Source: Streptomyces panaciradicis (lineage in GTDB: Bacteria > Actinomycetota > Actinomycetes > Streptomycetales > Streptomycetaceae). Taken from it: DNA of 32,556 nt. Under the pieces are notes generated by a model. The model saw nothing but the letters and a program-made list of their open reading frames with translations. It had not been told where the DNA came from and made no database searches. The stretch is from contig NZ_JAMGBF010000161.1 of assembly GCF_023516615.1 (NCBI RefSeq), positions 1-32,556 of the forward strand, in the 5' to 3' direction. Shown here one piece after another: positions 16,223 to 23,111 of this stretch; the stretch's first letter is position 1; every line of letters begins with the position of its first letter. The translations under genes were made by a program, and so were the position numbers.

Positions 16223-17302
16223 TCAGCGCGGGTGGCTCACGAAGACGTCGGCGACGCCGTTGGTGTCGCCCGGCACCAGGTCGGGGGCGGCGGAGGAGAA
16301 GACCAGGCTCCGCTCGCTCAGCGCGCCTGCACCGGCGCCCGCCGCGTCCGACGCGGCCACGACGACGCGGTCGGCGCCCGTGCGCAGGTCCCGTAGGCGC
16401 AGGGCCGCCTGCGCGTCCGCACAGAGGAGCCTGCGCCCGTCCGGCGAGACGGCCCGTGCGGTCATCCCGGGGAACCGCTGGACACGCCCGGTGCGTAGAT
16501 CCCGCACGTACGCGCCGTCCGCCGAACTCATCGCGACCGTACGGCCGTCGGCACTCAGCTGGACCAGTCCGGAACGGGTGCCGTCGTCCACCCTGGTGTG
16601 CCGGCCCGTGCGCCGGTCGGCGACCCACACCTCGCCCGCGCCGTCGTCCTGGTAGGCGACGAGGCGGCCGTCCGCGCTGATCGACGGGTGGGACATGTCC
16701 CGGGCCGGGGCGTCCTGCGGGCCGTCGCTGACGGTCTCGTGGCCGCCGGTGATCCGGTCGTAGACGTCGACCCGGGTGGGGATCGACGGGTGGTACGGCA
16801 CGAACTGGAAGGCCACGAACCGGCCGTCGGCGCTGATCGACGGCTGGTAGGCGCTTTCCCTGAACCCGGCTCCGTCGATCTTGGTCCGGGTGCCGGTGGC
16901 ACGGTCGGTGAGGAAGACGCCGATGTCGTGGCCGCCCCAGCCGATGGTTGCCGCCCAGCGGCCGCCGGCGCTCAGGGACGGCACGCTCAGCGCCTCGTCG
17001 ACCCTGCCGACCGCGCCTGTGCGCAGATCACGGACGTAGGACTGGCTCTCGGCGCCGTGTCCCGGCTCGGGGACGAGGTTGGTGGCGGCCGAACGGAAGG
17101 CGACGAAGCGGCCGTTCGCGGTGAGCGCGGCGGGGCCGGAGGCCCTGTCGGCCTGTGTGCCGTCGGCGGCGGTGCTGACGCGCTGGACGTGGTGCGGGCG
17201 GGCAGCCGCGGCGGCCGTCGGGGCCGCGAGCCCCGTGACGGCGAGCAGAAGGGCGCCCGCCAGGACGCCGGTCGCTAAGGACCCGGATGCGGAAGTGGAC
17301 AT
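16223..17302 (-). CDS. Exported WD40/TolB-like beta-propeller protein with a TTA codon
   Basis: A 359-residue protein with a signal sequence (LATGVLAGALLLAVTGLAAPTAAAAA). The rest is a string of PD40/TolB-type blades: ALTANGRFVAFRSAATNLV, PSLSAGGRWAATIGW, PSISADGRFVAFQFV, PSISADGRLVAYQDDG, VQLSADGRTVAMSSADG and AVSPDGRRLLCADA. This gives about six visible blades. Such propellers are usually binding or scaffold modules; no catalytic residues can be named. The ATG at 17302 is preceded by a GGGGGG ribosome site. An upstream in-frame extension to 17383 lacks any export logic. Codon 9 is TTA (17278-17276), the rare leucine codon read by the bldA tRNA in Streptomyces, so translation is probably tied to development. 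It is followed by its own terminator. The biological role is unknown. Confidence 0.85.
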   Translation of the reverse strand: MSTSASGSLATGVLAGALLLAVTGLAAPTAAAAARPHHVQRVSTAADGTQADRASGPAALTANGRFVAFRSAATNLVPEPGHGAESQSYVRDLRTGAVGRVDEALSVPSLSAGGRWAATIGWGGHDIGVFLTDRATGTRTKIDGAGFRESAYQPSISADGRFVAFQFVPYHPSIPTRVDVYDRITGGHETVSDGPQDAPARDMSHPSISADGRLVAYQDDGAGEVWVADRRTGRHTRVDDGTRSGLVQLSADGRTVAMSSADGAYVRDLRTGRVQRFPGMTARAVSPDGRRLLCADAQAALRLRDLRTGADRVVVAASDAAGAGAGALSERSLVFSSAAPDLVPGDTNGVADVFVSHPR

Positions 17303-17425
17303 GATGACCCCCCGGAATCGTGTCTGCCCCCAAGTCTCCCGGTCTCGCGCCGGGGGCTCAACGGATGCAACCGCACCAGACACCTCGGGTTGATCCGCCC
17401 CCTTGGGAACAACTCGGGCGGCCGA

Positions 17426-18034
17426 TCAGTCGTCCGTGGGCTCCGCCGCCAGCGCGTCGTCCAGGAACTCGCGCACATGGCCGAGAACCTGCTCCCGGTC
17501 GGTGCCTCGCAGGCCGATGGCCACATGGATGGAGAAGCCGTCCAGCAGCGCCCGCAGCCGGGAGGCGAAGCGGTCGGGGTCGACCCGGCGGAACTCGCCC
17601 CGTGAGACGCCCTCCGCGACCAGCGCCACCAGGTCGCGGTGCCAGGCGCCCTCGATGGCGGCCTGGCGGTCGCGGGCGTCCTCGTCGGCGCCCCGCGAGC
17701 GGTTCCAGACCTCCAGCCACAGGGTCCAGTGCGGGTCGCGGTGGCCGTCGGGGACGTAGAGGTCGACGTAGGCGTCGAGCCGTTCGCGGACCGCGCCCGG
17801 GCGGGCCAGCAGGCGGCTGCGCTCGGCGCCCAGCCGGCCCTCGCTCCACTCCAGGGTCCGCAGCAGCAGTTCGTCCTTGGAGTGGAAGTAGTAGAGCAGG
17901 TGGCCGCTGCTCATCCCGACCTCGCGGCCGAGCGCCGCCATGGTCAGCTGCTCCAGACCGCCCTCGGCGATCATGGCCATGGCGGCGGCGAGGACGTCCT
18001 CCCGGGGCGGGGCCTGTCTGCGCCCACCGGCCAT
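17426..18034 (-). CDS. TetR family transcriptional regulator, last gene of the urease operon
   Basis: A 202-residue repressor. The N-terminal helix-turn-helix reads DVLAAAMAMIAEGGLEQLTMAALGREVGMSSGHLLYYFHSKDELLLRTLEW (about residues 13-63), a standard TetR DNA-binding domain. The remaining residues form the helical ligand domain, with WTLWLEVWNRS and LRALLDGFSIHVAIGLRG resembling the BetI-type C-terminal family. The start at 18034 is nine bases from the end of aguA and the two are surely cotranscribed. Two matching operator-like sites (21506-21524 and 21577-21591) flank the operon and permease promoters about 3.5 kb upstream. Control of those promoters, and so autoregulation, is the simplest model. 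The inducer is unknown but is likely the imported substrate or a pathway intermediate such as agmatine or a ureido compound. Confidence 0.92.
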   Translation of the reverse strand: MAGGRRQAPPREDVLAAAMAMIAEGGLEQLTMAALGREVGMSSGHLLYYFHSKDELLLRTLEWSEGRLGAERSRLLARPGAVRERLDAYVDLYVPDGHRDPHWTLWLEVWNRSRGADEDARDRQAAIEGAWHRDLVALVAEGVSRGEFRRVDPDRFASRLRALLDGFSIHVAIGLRGTDREQVLGHVREFLDDALAAEPTDD

Positions 18035-18043
18035 GCGCTGCTC

Positions 18044-19078
18044 CTAGATCCTCGGCTGCTGCTGGGTGATGCAGTGGATGCCACCGCCACCGGAGAAGAT
18101 CGTACGGGCGTCGACGAGCGTCACCGTCCGGTCGGGGAACAGCCGGCGGAAGATCCCGGCGGCGATCTCGTCGCGCGGGTCGTCGAAGCCGCACAGGACG
18201 ACGCCGCCGTTGCAGAGGTAGTGGTTGATGTAGGAGTAGTCGGCCCAGTGGCCGTCGGCCTCCAGGACGGTCGGGGCCGGTACCTCGACGACCTCCAGCC
18301 GGCGGCCCCGGGCGTCGGTCTGCGACCGCAGCAGGCCGAGGACCTCCTGGGTCACCTCGTGGTCGGGGTGGGCGGGGTCGGGCTGGGAGTGCGCGACCAC
18401 GACTCCGGGGCGGGCGAAGGCGGCGACGATGTCGACGTGGCCGAGGGTGCCGAAGCCGTGCGGGGGGTAGTCGCCGGTGAGTCCGCGCGGCAGCCAGATC
18501 GCCTTGCGGGTGCCGAGCATCCCGTGGATCTCCGCCTCGACCCGCTCGCGCGTCCAGCCGGGGTTGCGTTCGGGACCGAGCTGGACGGTCTCCGTCAGCA
18601 GCACCGTCCCCTCGCCGTCGACATGGATCGCCCCGCCCTCGTTGACGAGCTTCGAGGCGTACGTGCGCGCGCCCGCGAGGTCCGACACCTGCGCGGCGAT
18701 CTTCGCGTCGTGCTCCCAGCGGGCCCAGTGCTGTGCGCCCCAGCCGTTGAACGTCCAGTCCACGGCGGCCAGTTCACGCCCGTCGGTCACAAAGGTCGGG
18801 CCGATGTCGCGCATCCAGGCGTCGTCGAGGTCGCGCTCGGCGGTCTCGACGCCCGGGCCGAGCAGGGCGCGCGCGTCCGCCGACTGCCCCGGCCCGCACA
18901 CCACCGTCACCGGCTCGAAGCGGCGGACGGCACGGGCGACGGACGCCCAGGCGATCCGGGCGGCGGCGAGGTCCTCGGGGTCGTCGAAGGTGGGGTTGGG
19001 GCCGGGCCAGGCCATCCAGGTGCGCTCGTGCGGGGCCCATTCGGCGGGCATGCGGAAACCGTCGGCGGCAGCGGACAT
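18044..19078 (-). CDS. aguA: Agmatine deiminase (peptidyl-arginine deiminase fold)
   Basis: This enzyme hydrolyses agmatine to N-carbamoylputrescine and ammonia. The 344-residue protein has the full family layout: RMPAEWAPHERTWMAWPGP (residues 9-27), DLDDAWMRDIGPTFV, VDWTFNGWGAQ, LVNEGGAIHVDGEGTVL, PHGFGTLGHVDIVAAFARPGVVVAHSQPDP and the catalytic GGGGIHCITQQQP, where the nucleophile is Cys336. ATG 19078 follows AAGGACC. It starts 12 bases after ureC and nine before tetR. The next enzyme of the usual putrescine route, N-carbamoylputrescine amidase, is not in the window. This makes the neighbouring urease-like subunits interesting candidates for handling a ureido product, which is speculation. 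The family also includes relatives acting on other guanidino compounds, so substrate identity is probable rather than certain. Confidence 0.93.
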   Translation of the reverse strand: MSAAADGFRMPAEWAPHERTWMAWPGPNPTFDDPEDLAAARIAWASVARAVRRFEPVTVVCGPGQSADARALLGPGVETAERDLDDAWMRDIGPTFVTDGRELAAVDWTFNGWGAQHWARWEHDAKIAAQVSDLAGARTYASKLVNEGGAIHVDGEGTVLLTETVQLGPERNPGWTRERVEAEIHGMLGTRKAIWLPRGLTGDYPPHGFGTLGHVDIVAAFARPGVVVAHSQPDPAHPDHEVTQEVLGLLRSQTDARGRRLEVVEVPAPTVLEADGHWADYSYINHYLCNGGVVLCGFDDPRDEIAAGIFRRLFPDRTVTLVDARTIFSGGGGIHCITQQQPRI

Positions 19079-19090
19079 GGTGGGTCCTTG

Positions 19091-20800
19091 TCAGAGGAAG
19101 TAGAGGCGGTTGAGGGGGACGGAGTCGGCGGCCGGCGAGCTGATCGGCTCTCCGTCGAGGGTGACCAGGCCGGTGCGCCCGTCGACGTCCACGGCTCCGG
19201 TACGGGAGTTGAGCCGCAGGTCGGCGGGTCCGATGCCGCGGGTGCCGCGCACGGCGACCCGACGGCGCCGGGTCGGCATACGGTCGTCGCCCAGTTCCAG
19301 GGCGGCGCGGGCGACGAACGCGACGGAGATGTCCGCCGGGGTCGCGCCGTGCGCCCCGAACTGCGGTCCCAGGACGAGGGGTTCGCAGGTGTCGGTGGCC
19401 GCGTTCGGGTCGCCGACCACGCCGTAGGCCGGGAAGCCGGCCTTCAGCACCAGCTGCGGCTTGGCCCCGAAGTACTCCGGCCGCCACAGCACGATGTCGG
19501 CGAGCTTGCCGACCTCGATCGAGCCGACCTCGTCCGAAAGGCCGTGCGCGATGGCCGGGTTGATCGTGAGCTTGGCGATGTAGCGCAGGACGCGCTCGTT
19601 GTCGTGCTCGTCCGGGGCGCCGAACTGGGCCTTCATCTTGGCGGCCATGGCGAGGGTGCGGCGCACGGTCTCACCGGCCCGGCCCATGCCCTGCGCGTCG
19701 GAGGAGGTGATGCCGATCGCGCCCAGGTCGTGCAGGACGTCCTCGGCGCCCATGGTCCCGGCGCGGATGCGGTCGCGGGCCATCGCGGCGTCGCCGGGCA
19801 GGTCGGTCTTCAGGTCGTGGACGGAGACGATCATGCCGTAGTGCTCGGCGACGGCGTCCCGGCCGAAGGGCAGGGTGGGGTTGGTGGAGGAGCCGATGAC
19901 GTTCGGGACCCCCGCCATCTTCAGGACGTTGGGGACGTGCCCGCCGCCGCAGCCCTCGATGTGGAAGGCGTGGATGGTGCGCCCCTCCAGGACGCGCAGG
20001 GTGTCCTCGACCGAGAGGCACTCGTTCAGCCCGTCGCTGTGCAGGGCGACCTGGACGTCGTGCTCCTCGGCGACGCGCAGCGCCGTGTCCAGCGCCCGGG
20101 TGTGGGCGCCCATGTCCTCGTGCACCTTGAACCCGCAGGCGCCCCCTTCCGCCAGCGCCTCGACCAGCGGCGCCTCGTGCGAGGACGAACCCCGGCCCAG
20201 GAAGCCGATGTTGACGGGCCAGGCGTCGAAGGCGTTGAACGCGTGCCGCAGCGCCCACGGCGAGTTGACGCCGACACCCCACACCGGGCCGAACTCCTGG
20301 CCGATGACCGTGGTCACGCCGGAGGCCAGCGAGGCCTCCATGATCCGCGGCGACAGCAGATGGACGTGCGTGTCCACGGCACCGGCGGTGGCGATCAGCC
20401 CCTCGCCGGACACGATGGAGGTCCCGGTCCCCACGACGACGTCGACCCCGTCGAGCGTGTCCGGGTTCCCGGCCCGCCCGACGGCACAGATCCGCCCCTC
20501 CCGGATGCCGATCGACACCTTGCGGATGCCCTGCACAGCGTCGATGACGACCACGTTGGACACGACGACGTCGCAGGTCTCGCGCACGGCGGCGGCCTTC
20601 AGGTGCAGTCCGTCGCGGGCGGTCTTGCCGAACCCGGCCAGGAACTCGTCGCCGTACGCCTGGGAGTCCGACTCGATCCGGACCGTGAGCCCGGAGTCGC
20701 CGAGCCGGACGCGGTCGCCGGCGCGCGGGCCGTGGGTGGCCGCGTACTCGTGGGGGGTGAGGCGGCGGGCCTCGGCGGGGTGACCTCCGGGGCGGCTCAT
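19091..20800 (-). CDS. ureC: Urease alpha subunit, divergent (flap Cys replaced by Val)
   Basis: A 569-residue metal hydrolase of the urease alpha family, acting with the UreAB product. Nickel-site residues are all present: His145 and His147 (VDTHVHL), the carbamylated Lys225 and His227 (FKVHED), His254 (ALHSDGLNE), His280 (AFHIEG) and Asp368 (SSDAQG). Against the Klebsiella numbering I recall, positions 217-360 align with a constant offset of eight. At the mobile-flap cysteine (Cys319) this protein has Val327; the next His is kept (His328) and the following His is Asp329. The usual HEDWG is HEDMG. Canonical ureases nearly always keep the cysteine, so this is an unusual branch, possibly slow or with an altered substrate. 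ATG overlaps the ureAB stop as ATGA. No ureD, ureE, ureF or ureG is present in the window. Confidence 0.92.
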   Translation of the reverse strand: MSRPGGHPAEARRLTPHEYAATHGPRAGDRVRLGDSGLTVRIESDSQAYGDEFLAGFGKTARDGLHLKAAAVRETCDVVVSNVVVIDAVQGIRKVSIGIREGRICAVGRAGNPDTLDGVDVVVGTGTSIVSGEGLIATAGAVDTHVHLLSPRIMEASLASGVTTVIGQEFGPVWGVGVNSPWALRHAFNAFDAWPVNIGFLGRGSSSHEAPLVEALAEGGACGFKVHEDMGAHTRALDTALRVAEEHDVQVALHSDGLNECLSVEDTLRVLEGRTIHAFHIEGCGGGHVPNVLKMAGVPNVIGSSTNPTLPFGRDAVAEHYGMIVSVHDLKTDLPGDAAMARDRIRAGTMGAEDVLHDLGAIGITSSDAQGMGRAGETVRRTLAMAAKMKAQFGAPDEHDNERVLRYIAKLTINPAIAHGLSDEVGSIEVGKLADIVLWRPEYFGAKPQLVLKAGFPAYGVVGDPNAATDTCEPLVLGPQFGAHGATPADISVAFVARAALELGDDRMPTRRRRVAVRGTRGIGPADLRLNSRTGAVDVDGRTGLVTLDGEPISSPAADSVPLNRLYFL

Positions 20801-21492
20801 CGCGCGGCCCCCTCGGCGCCGACGCCCAGATAGCCGCAGGCCGCGGCGCGGCGCAGCGCCTCCTCGCGGGCGCCGGGCGCGTCCAGCGGCCCGTCGACGA
20901 GCCCGGCGAAGCCGACGGCGACGCGGGCGCCCCCGATCGGCACCAGGCCGACCTCCAGCGACTCCCCCGGCCCGAACCGCACCGAGGACCCGGCGGGCAC
21001 GGCGAGCCGCATCCCGTAAGCCCGCTCCCGTACGAAGTCCAGGCGCGGGTTGGCCTCGAAGAAGTGGAAGTGGGAGGTGACGGAGACGGGCACGGTCGCG
21101 GTGTTGGTGACCGTGAGCCGGACGGCCGGCTCCGGGTCGGCGTGCAGGGGCCCCGGCAGCAGGGCGCCCGGCGCCTCCTCCCCCAGCCCGCCGCCGATCG
21201 GGTCGGTGACGACCGCGAGCCGGGAGCCGTCGTCGAAGACCGCCTCGACGTGCACCTCGGTGACGACGTCCGCGACGCCGGGCAGCACGTCGGCCGGGCC
21301 GAGGACCGACCGGGCGCGCTCGACGGCCTCGGCGAGCCGGGCGCCGTCCCGGGCGGCCTCGCACACGGTGTCCGCGATGAGCGCGGTCGCCTCCGGCACA
21401 TTGAGCCGGAGGCCGCGGGCCCGTCTGGCGCGGGCCAGCTCGGCGGCCCCGAAGAGCAGCAGGCGGTCGCGTTCCGTGGGGGTGAGTCTCAT
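20797..21492 (-). CDS. ureAB: Fused urease gamma-beta subunit
   Basis: A 231-residue fusion of the two small urease subunits. Residues 1-100 match UreA (MRLTPTERDRLLLFGAAELARARRARGLRLNVPEATALIAD ... VADVVTEVHVEAVFDDGSRL). Residues 105-225 match UreB (VRLTVTNTATVPVSVTSHFHFFEANPRLDFVRERAYGMRLAVPAGSSVRFGPGESLEVGLVPIGG ... GFAGLVDGPLD). Such fusions occur in several actinomycetes and in Helicobacter. The protein assembles with UreC to form the enzyme core. The ATG at 21492 is preceded by a perfect AAAGGAGG, part of which overlaps an operator-like dyad, so repressor binding would sit directly over the ribosome site region and promoter. First gene of ureAB-ureC-aguA-tetR. It differs from classical urease clusters in lacking accessory genes. 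Confidence 0.94.
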   Translation of the reverse strand: MRLTPTERDRLLLFGAAELARARRARGLRLNVPEATALIADTVCEAARDGARLAEAVERARSVLGPADVLPGVADVVTEVHVEAVFDDGSRLAVVTDPIGGGLGEEAPGALLPGPLHADPEPAVRLTVTNTATVPVSVTSHFHFFEANPRLDFVRERAYGMRLAVPAGSSVRFGPGESLEVGLVPIGGARVAVGFAGLVDGPLDAPGAREEALRRAAACGYLGVGAEGAAR

Positions 21493-21505
21493 CTCGCATC
21501 CCTCC

Positions 21506-21524
21506 TTTAGAGCGACACTCTAAA
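21506..21524. promoter_or_regulatory. Operator-like dyad 1 (urease side)
   Basis: Perfect inverted repeat TTTAGAG (21506-21512), spacer CGACA, CTCTAAA (21518-21524), followed by ACCGAG. It lies 14-32 bases ahead of the ureAB start, and its sequence contains a TAGAGT that could be the minus-strand -10 box. It closely matches dyad 2 at 21577-21591, which suggests one shared repressor, most simply the operon's own TetR protein. Confidence 0.65.
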
Positions 21525-21548
21525 CCGAGAATCCCCGATACGAAACGC

Positions 21549-21578
21549 TTGACGCGACGACGCACTCAGGTTCACATT
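21549..21578 (+). promoter_or_regulatory. Candidate promoter of the NCS1 permease gene
   Basis: TTGACG at 21549-21554 is a good -35 hexamer. CACATT at 21573-21578, 18 bases downstream, is a weak -10. The -10 touches dyad 2, consistent with repression by steric blocking. Confidence 0.4.
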
Positions 21579-21591
21579 GAGCGGCACTCAA
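21577..21591. promoter_or_regulatory. Operator-like dyad 2 (permease side)
   Basis: Inverted repeat TTGAG (21577-21581), spacer CGGCA, CTCAA (21587-21591), again followed by ACCGAG. The core GAGCGGCACTC differs by one base from dyad 1, and the two centres are 69 bp apart. It ends 17 bases before the permease start codon. Confidence 0.62.
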
Positions 21592-21608
21592 ACCGAGGGA
21601 GACCCACC

Positions 21609-23111
21609 ATGCCGATCTCGATGGAACAGCGCGGAGTCGACACGATCCCCGACGAGGAACGCACCAGCGGGCCGCGCGACCTCGTCTCGATCCTCCTCGG
21701 CTCCAACCTCTGCCTGGGGGTGATCATCTTCGGCTGGCTGCCGCCGTCGTTCGGTCTGGACTGGTGGTCCTCGCTGAGCTCGATCGTGGTGGGCACGCTG
21801 GCCGGCACGGTCCTGACCGCGCCGCTCGCCCTGATCTCCCTGCGCACCGCCACGAACCTGTCCACCTCCTCCGGCGCCCAGTTCGGTGTGCGGGGGCGCC
21901 TGGTCGGCTCGGTCGTGGGCCTGCTCCTCGCCCTCGGCTACACCGCGCTGACCGTGTGGATCGGCGGGGACGTGATGGTGAGCGTCCTGCGGCGGATGTT
22001 CGGGCTGCCGGTGGACGGGGTGGCGTACGCCCTCATCTACGCGCTGCTCGCCGGGGCGACCGTCGCGGGCGCGGTGTACGGCTACCGCGTGCTGCTGGCG
22101 ATGTCCCGGTTCCTCGCGATCGGCATGACCGCCCTGCTGGCGCTCGGGGTCGTCGCCTACGCCCCGCACTTCACCACCGCCGCGCTCCCGGAGGCCGGCG
22201 GCTATCTGCTGGGCGGTTTCTGGCCGACGTGGTTCCTCGCGGCGGTGGCCGCCGGCCTGTCCGGTCCGATCGCCTTCATCACCCTGCTCGGCGACTACAC
22301 CCGCTACATCTCACCGGCCCGCCACTCCTCCCGCCGGGTGCTGCACGCCACCTGGCTCGGCCTGATCCTCGGCCTGCTGGTCCCCCAGCTCTTCGGCACC
22401 TTCACCGCGTACGCGGCGCGGGCGGCGGCGGACTACGCGGGCCCGCTGGTGTCGGCGTCCCCCGCCTGGTACCTGCTGCCGCTGCTGCTCGCGGCCTCGG
22501 CGGGCTCGGTGGGCAACGCGGGTCTGATGCTGTACTCCATGGGCCTCGACCTGGACGCGATCCTGCCGCGCGCCTCCCGGGCCCGGGCCACCTGCGCGGT
22601 CGCCGCCGTCGCGACGGCCTGTGTCTTCGTCGGCCACTACTGCTCGACCGCCCAGGACGCCATGACGTCCTTCGTGCTGCTGCTGACCGCCATCGGCACC
22701 CCGTGGGCGGTCATCACCCTGATCGGCTTCGTGCGCTGCCGCGGGGTGTACGACGCGGCCGCGCTGCAGGTCTTCAACCGCCGTGCGCGCGGCGGCGTGT
22801 ACTGGTACCGGGCGGGCTGGAACATCCCGGCCACGGTCTCCTGGACCGTCGGCGCCGCCGTCGGCCTGCTGGCAGTCTCCCTCCCGTCGTACGAGGGCCC
22901 CCTGCTGTCACTGACGGGCGGGGTGGACTGCAGCTTCGTCCTGTCGGGCCTGGCGGGAGGCGCGACGTACCTGCTGCTGCAGCGCGGGGCACCTTCCGGG
23001 CGGAGGGCGGCACCCGCAGCCCGTCCGGCATTCGAGGACGAGGCCGTCCAGGCCGAAGCGGGGGCCTGGGGGCGGCAGCCCCCAGGCGGCCACGACTACG
23101 CCGGCGACTAG
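21609..23111 (+). CDS. NCS1 family nucleobase/ureide:cation symporter
   Basis: A 500-residue cytoplasmic-membrane permease with about twelve hydrophobic segments. NCS1 features include the start GVDTIPDEERTSGPRDLVSILLGSNLCLGVIIFGWLPPSFGLDWW (residues 9-53), LRTATNLSTSSGAQFGVRGRLVGSVVGLLLALGYTALTVWIGGD, and FWPTWFLAAVAAGLSGPIAFITLLGDYTRYISP. A later GNAGLMLYSMGLDLDAI belongs to the same family. Members import cytosine, purines, allantoin, hydantoins or thiamine precursors. Because it shares operator-like sites with the urease/agmatine deiminase operon, a nitrogen-rich ureido or guanidino-type substrate is plausible but unproven. The ATG at 21609 follows GAGGGAGA. Its stop codon overlaps that of ilvE (CTAG), so the two genes converge with no terminator between them. 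The final 40 residues are hydrophilic and Ala/Gly-rich. Confidence 0.9.
   Translation: MPISMEQRGVDTIPDEERTSGPRDLVSILLGSNLCLGVIIFGWLPPSFGLDWWSSLSSIVVGTLAGTVLTAPLALISLRTATNLSTSSGAQFGVRGRLVGSVVGLLLALGYTALTVWIGGDVMVSVLRRMFGLPVDGVAYALIYALLAGATVAGAVYGYRVLLAMSRFLAIGMTALLALGVVAYAPHFTTAALPEAGGYLLGGFWPTWFLAAVAAGLSGPIAFITLLGDYTRYISPARHSSRRVLHATWLGLILGLLVPQLFGTFTAYAARAAADYAGPLVSASPAWYLLPLLLAASAGSVGNAGLMLYSMGLDLDAILPRASRARATCAVAAVATACVFVGHYCSTAQDAMTSFVLLLTAIGTPWAVITLIGFVRCRGVYDAAALQVFNRRARGGVYWYRAGWNIPATVSWTVGAAVGLLAVSLPSYEGPLLSLTGGVDCSFVLSGLAGGATYLLLQRGAPSGRRAAPAARPAFEDEAVQAEAGAWGRQPPGGHDYAGD

Noticed and set aside
17639..20833. 1064-codon plus-strand open frame opposite tetR, aguA and ureC
   Set aside because: Low-complexity translation, no ribosome site, fully antisense to three clearly recognised genes.
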